DNA of 64,000 bases from Deltaproteobacteria bacterium (GTDB lineage Bacteria; Desulfobacterota; Binatia; Binatales; Binataceae), in assembly GCA_003135135.1 (NCBI GenBank), contig PLDK01000044.1:1-64000 (forward strand). The letters are read 5' to 3'. The notes beneath the pieces are model-generated. The model searched no databases, was not told the DNA's origin, and was given only the letters and a program-made list of their open reading frames with translations. Shown in pieces: positions 62,030 to 64,000 of the stretch. Position 1 is the first letter of the stretch; every line of letters begins with the position of its first letter. The position numbers and the translations under genes were made by a program.

Positions 62030-63337
62030 ATGGCAGACAGTAATTCCAAATATCGGCTGGGGACGCTCGGGCTTCACGCCGGACAGGAGAAGGATCCCAC
62101 CACCAACGCACGGGCCGTGCCGATTTACGCGACCTCGTCGTATTTGTTCAACGACACGGAACACGCATCGAACCTGTTCGCGCTCAAAGAGTTCGGGAAC
62201 ATCTACTCGCGGTTGATGAACCCGACCAACGACGTGTTGGAGAAGCGACTGGCGGCCCTGGAGGGCGGGGCGGCAGGACTCGCTTTTGCGTCGGGCCAGG
62301 CTGCAATCAACGCCGCCATCCTGACCATCGCCCACAGCGGCCAAAACATCATCTCGGCCACCAGCCTGTATGGCGGTACGTGGACGCTGTTCACGCAGAC
62401 CTTCAGGCAGCTCGGCGTCGAGGTGCGTTTCTTCGATTCCGCCAAGCCCGAGGAAATCAGCAAGCTGGTGGACGACAAGACGCGGCTGGTTTACCTCGAG
62501 ACGCTGGGAAATCCAAAGAATGACGTCCCGGACTTCCGCAAGATCTCGGACCTGGCCCACAGTCACGGCCTGCCGGTGGTCATAGACAACACGGTGATGA
62601 CGCCGTGGCTGTACCGGCCGATCGAAGACGGCGCCGACATCATTGTTCACTCGACCACCAAGTTCATCGGCGGGCACGGGACGCACATCGGCGGGGCGAT
62701 CGTCGATAGTGCGAAGTTCAAGTGGGGTGACAACCCGAAGAAATGGCCCGAATTCTGCGCGCCCAGTCCGTCGTACCACGGGATGGTGTTCGAGGAGGCG
62801 CTGCGGCCCATCGGCAATATCGCCTACATCCTGCACATCCGCACGCATTGGCTGCGCGATACCGGCGCGTGCATGAGCCCGTTTGCGGCGTTCCTCTTCA
62901 TCCAAGGGCTGGAGACGCTGCACCTGCGGATGCCCCGGCACTGCGAAAACGCATTGAAGGTCGCCAAGCACCTCGAGCAGCATCGATCCGTGGATTGGGT
63001 GAACTATCCCGGTCTGCCAAGCCACAAGGACTACGAGAACGCGCGCAAGTACCTGCCCAAGGGCCAGGGCGCCATCATTGGGTTCGGCATCAAGGGCGGG
63101 CGTGATGCCGGCGTGAAGTTTATCAATAACGTCAAGCTGATGAGCCATCTGGCCAATATCGGCGACGCCAAGACGCTGGTTATTCATCCCGCCTCGACGA
63201 CGCATTCGCAGCTCACGCGCGAGGAGCAGTTGAGCACCGGGGTGACGCCCGAGTACGTTCGCCTGTCAGTGGGGATCGAGGACATCGAGGACATCATCGA
63301 GGATCTCGATCAGGCGCTGGCGGCTTCGCAAGGGTAA
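62030..63337 (+). CDS. metY: O-acetylhomoserine aminocarboxypropyltransferase (MetY-type)
   Basis: The 435-residue product is a PLP-dependent Cys/Met metabolism enzyme that makes homocysteine from O-acetylhomoserine and sulfide. The PLP lysine is in IVHSTTKFIGGHGTHIGG, with GLAFASGQAAINAAIL, YLETLGNPKNDVPDF and VIDNTVMTPWLYRP before it and TLVIHPASTTHSQLT near the end. The long length is typical of MetY rather than MetB/MetC. The ATG at 62030 was preferred over an upstream TTG. It is followed nine bases later by metX, which makes the substrate. No S-adenosylmethionine riboswitch is visible in the short upstream gap. Confidence 0.92.
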   Translation: MADSNSKYRLGTLGLHAGQEKDPTTNARAVPIYATSSYLFNDTEHASNLFALKEFGNIYSRLMNPTNDVLEKRLAALEGGAAGLAFASGQAAINAAILTIAHSGQNIISATSLYGGTWTLFTQTFRQLGVEVRFFDSAKPEEISKLVDDKTRLVYLETLGNPKNDVPDFRKISDLAHSHGLPVVIDNTVMTPWLYRPIEDGADIIVHSTTKFIGGHGTHIGGAIVDSAKFKWGDNPKKWPEFCAPSPSYHGMVFEEALRPIGNIAYILHIRTHWLRDTGACMSPFAAFLFIQGLETLHLRMPRHCENALKVAKHLEQHRSVDWVNYPGLPSHKDYENARKYLPKGQGAIIGFGIKGGRDAGVKFINNVKLMSHLANIGDAKTLVIHPASTTHSQLTREEQLSTGVTPEYVRLSVGIEDIEDIIEDLDQALAASQG

Positions 63338-63345
63338 ACGAGCCA

Positions 63346-64000
63346 GTGGATAGACGTGGCACGCAGCCGCTGGCTCATCAGGCGAAGGTGGGGCAGGGCG
63401 ATTTCGACAGCAGCGACGCGGTCCGTACCGCAGCGCCGCTGCTGCATGCCAAGCAGGTTACCTTCGACACTGCGCTCAAACTGGAACTCGGCGGCGAACT
63501 GCCGTCGGTCACCGTTACTTACGAGACTTACGGGAATCTGAACGAGGCGGGCGACAACGCCGTCCTGATCTGCCACGCCATCAGCGGCGACTCGCACGTG
63601 GCCCGGCACGACGACGCGGATTCTCCCGGATGGTGGGATATCGTCGTGGGCCCGGGCCGGTTCATCGATACCGACCGCTATTTCGTCATCTGCGCCAACA
63701 TCCTGGGCGGATGCCGCGGCACTACCGGCCCCAACAGCATCGACCCGCTCACCGGCCATCCGTATGCGGCGGACTTTCCCACCGTAACCATTGCCGACTC
63801 TGTCGAAGTGCAGCGACGGCTGATAGACCACCTCGGCGTGGGCAGGCTGCTGGCGGTGATCGGCGGCTCGATGGGCGGTCATCAGGCGATCACCTGGGCA
63901 ACCCACTATCCGCAGCGGGTGCGTGGATGCGTGGCGCTGGCGACCGCGCCCCGGCTAACCAGCCAGGCGCTGGCGTTCGACGTAGTTGCACGCAATGCGA
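63346..64000 (+). CDS. metX: Homoserine O-acetyltransferase MetX, partial
   Basis: The first 218 codons of a gene running off the window. The product is an alpha/beta-hydrolase-fold acetyltransferase that makes O-acetylhomoserine from homoserine and acetyl-CoA. It reads VLICHAISGDSHVARHDD, GWWDIVVGPGRFIDTDRYFVI, ANILGGCRGTTGP and the nucleophile elbow VIGGSMGGHQAI. The start is a GTG eight bases after the metY stop, with no strong ribosome-binding site, so translation may be coupled. The catalytic aspartate and histidine lie beyond 64000. Confidence 0.92.
   Translation, partial: MDRRGTQPLAHQAKVGQGDFDSSDAVRTAAPLLHAKQVTFDTALKLELGGELPSVTVTYETYGNLNEAGDNAVLICHAISGDSHVARHDDADSPGWWDIVVGPGRFIDTDRYFVICANILGGCRGTTGPNSIDPLTGHPYAADFPTVTIADSVEVQRRLIDHLGVGRLLAVIGGSMGGHQAITWATHYPQRVRGCVALATAPRLTSQALAFDVVARNA

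Noticed and set aside
1-64000. tRNA, rRNA genes and CRISPR arrays
   Set aside because: No cloverleaf-like T-arm pattern, rRNA core sequence or regularly spaced repeat was noticed on reading; a tRNA scan would be needed to exclude a cryptic tRNA.

Overview
This is a high-GC chromosomal window from a Gram-negative, probably soil-dwelling bacterium. TolC-type outer-membrane proteins and a complete CusCBA-type efflux system show an outer membrane. The gene mix is rich in acyl-CoA dehydrogenases, short-chain dehydrogenases, a luciferase-like oxidoreductase, glutathione transferases, thiolase, an NDP-forming acyl-CoA synthetase and a wax ester synthase. It resembles uncultured lipid- or hydrocarbon-oxidising lineages such as Candidatus Binatota, but that placement is an inference and no rRNA or marker gene in the window fixes it. 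No tRNA, rRNA or CRISPR array was recognised.

Layout. 1-4 kb: an IS6-like transposase, then an amidohydrolase, a MaoC-like protein and an LLM oxidoreductase. 4-10.6 kb: an envelope-type block holding a DUF2478 protein, three overlapping genes (GT2 glycosyltransferase, DUF4922 GalT-like protein, SpoIID/LytB protein), a DUF1460 amidase-like protein, two very small overlapping genes, a frameshifted exported protein and a DOMON-like protein. 10.7-12.8 kb: an iron-sulfur protein with hypA and hypB. 12.9-18.6 kb: SDR, enoyl-CoA hydratase, a KimA-like potassium/amino-acid permease, a nucleoside phosphorylase-like protein and a methyltransferase. 18.7-25.2 kb: a Cu(I)/Ag(I) efflux operon. 25.5-34 kb: acyl-CoA dehydrogenase, an AbiTii defence-type protein, HAD, SDR and CMD proteins, and a TolC-like protein followed by a secreted repeat protein. 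34-43 kb: acyl-CoA dehydrogenase, an FtsH variant, and a TetR/GST/GST operon facing a thiolase across a palindromic operator-like site.

44.5-52.5 kb holds the most interesting unit: a DNA-binding/EIIA-Ntr fusion regulator followed by six tightly packed genes for a membrane complex of the group 4 hydrogenase / complex I type. Its large subunit lacks the full set of nickel-ligating cysteines, so it is better read as an energy-converting hydrogenase-related (Ehr) complex than as a true hydrogenase. 52.6-59.6 kb returns to lipid and acyl-CoA metabolism (haloalkane dehalogenase-like hydrolase, acyl-CoA synthetase, esterase, wax ester synthase). 59.6-62 kb is an A+T-richer island with a DNA methyltransferase, a candidate restriction nuclease, a 39-residue protein and a truncated IS1595-type transposase. 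The window ends in metY and the start of metX.

The strongest candidates for undescribed biology are the Ehr-like complex with its fused regulator, the GT2-DUF4922-SpoIID operon, and the compact restriction-modification-like cassette.
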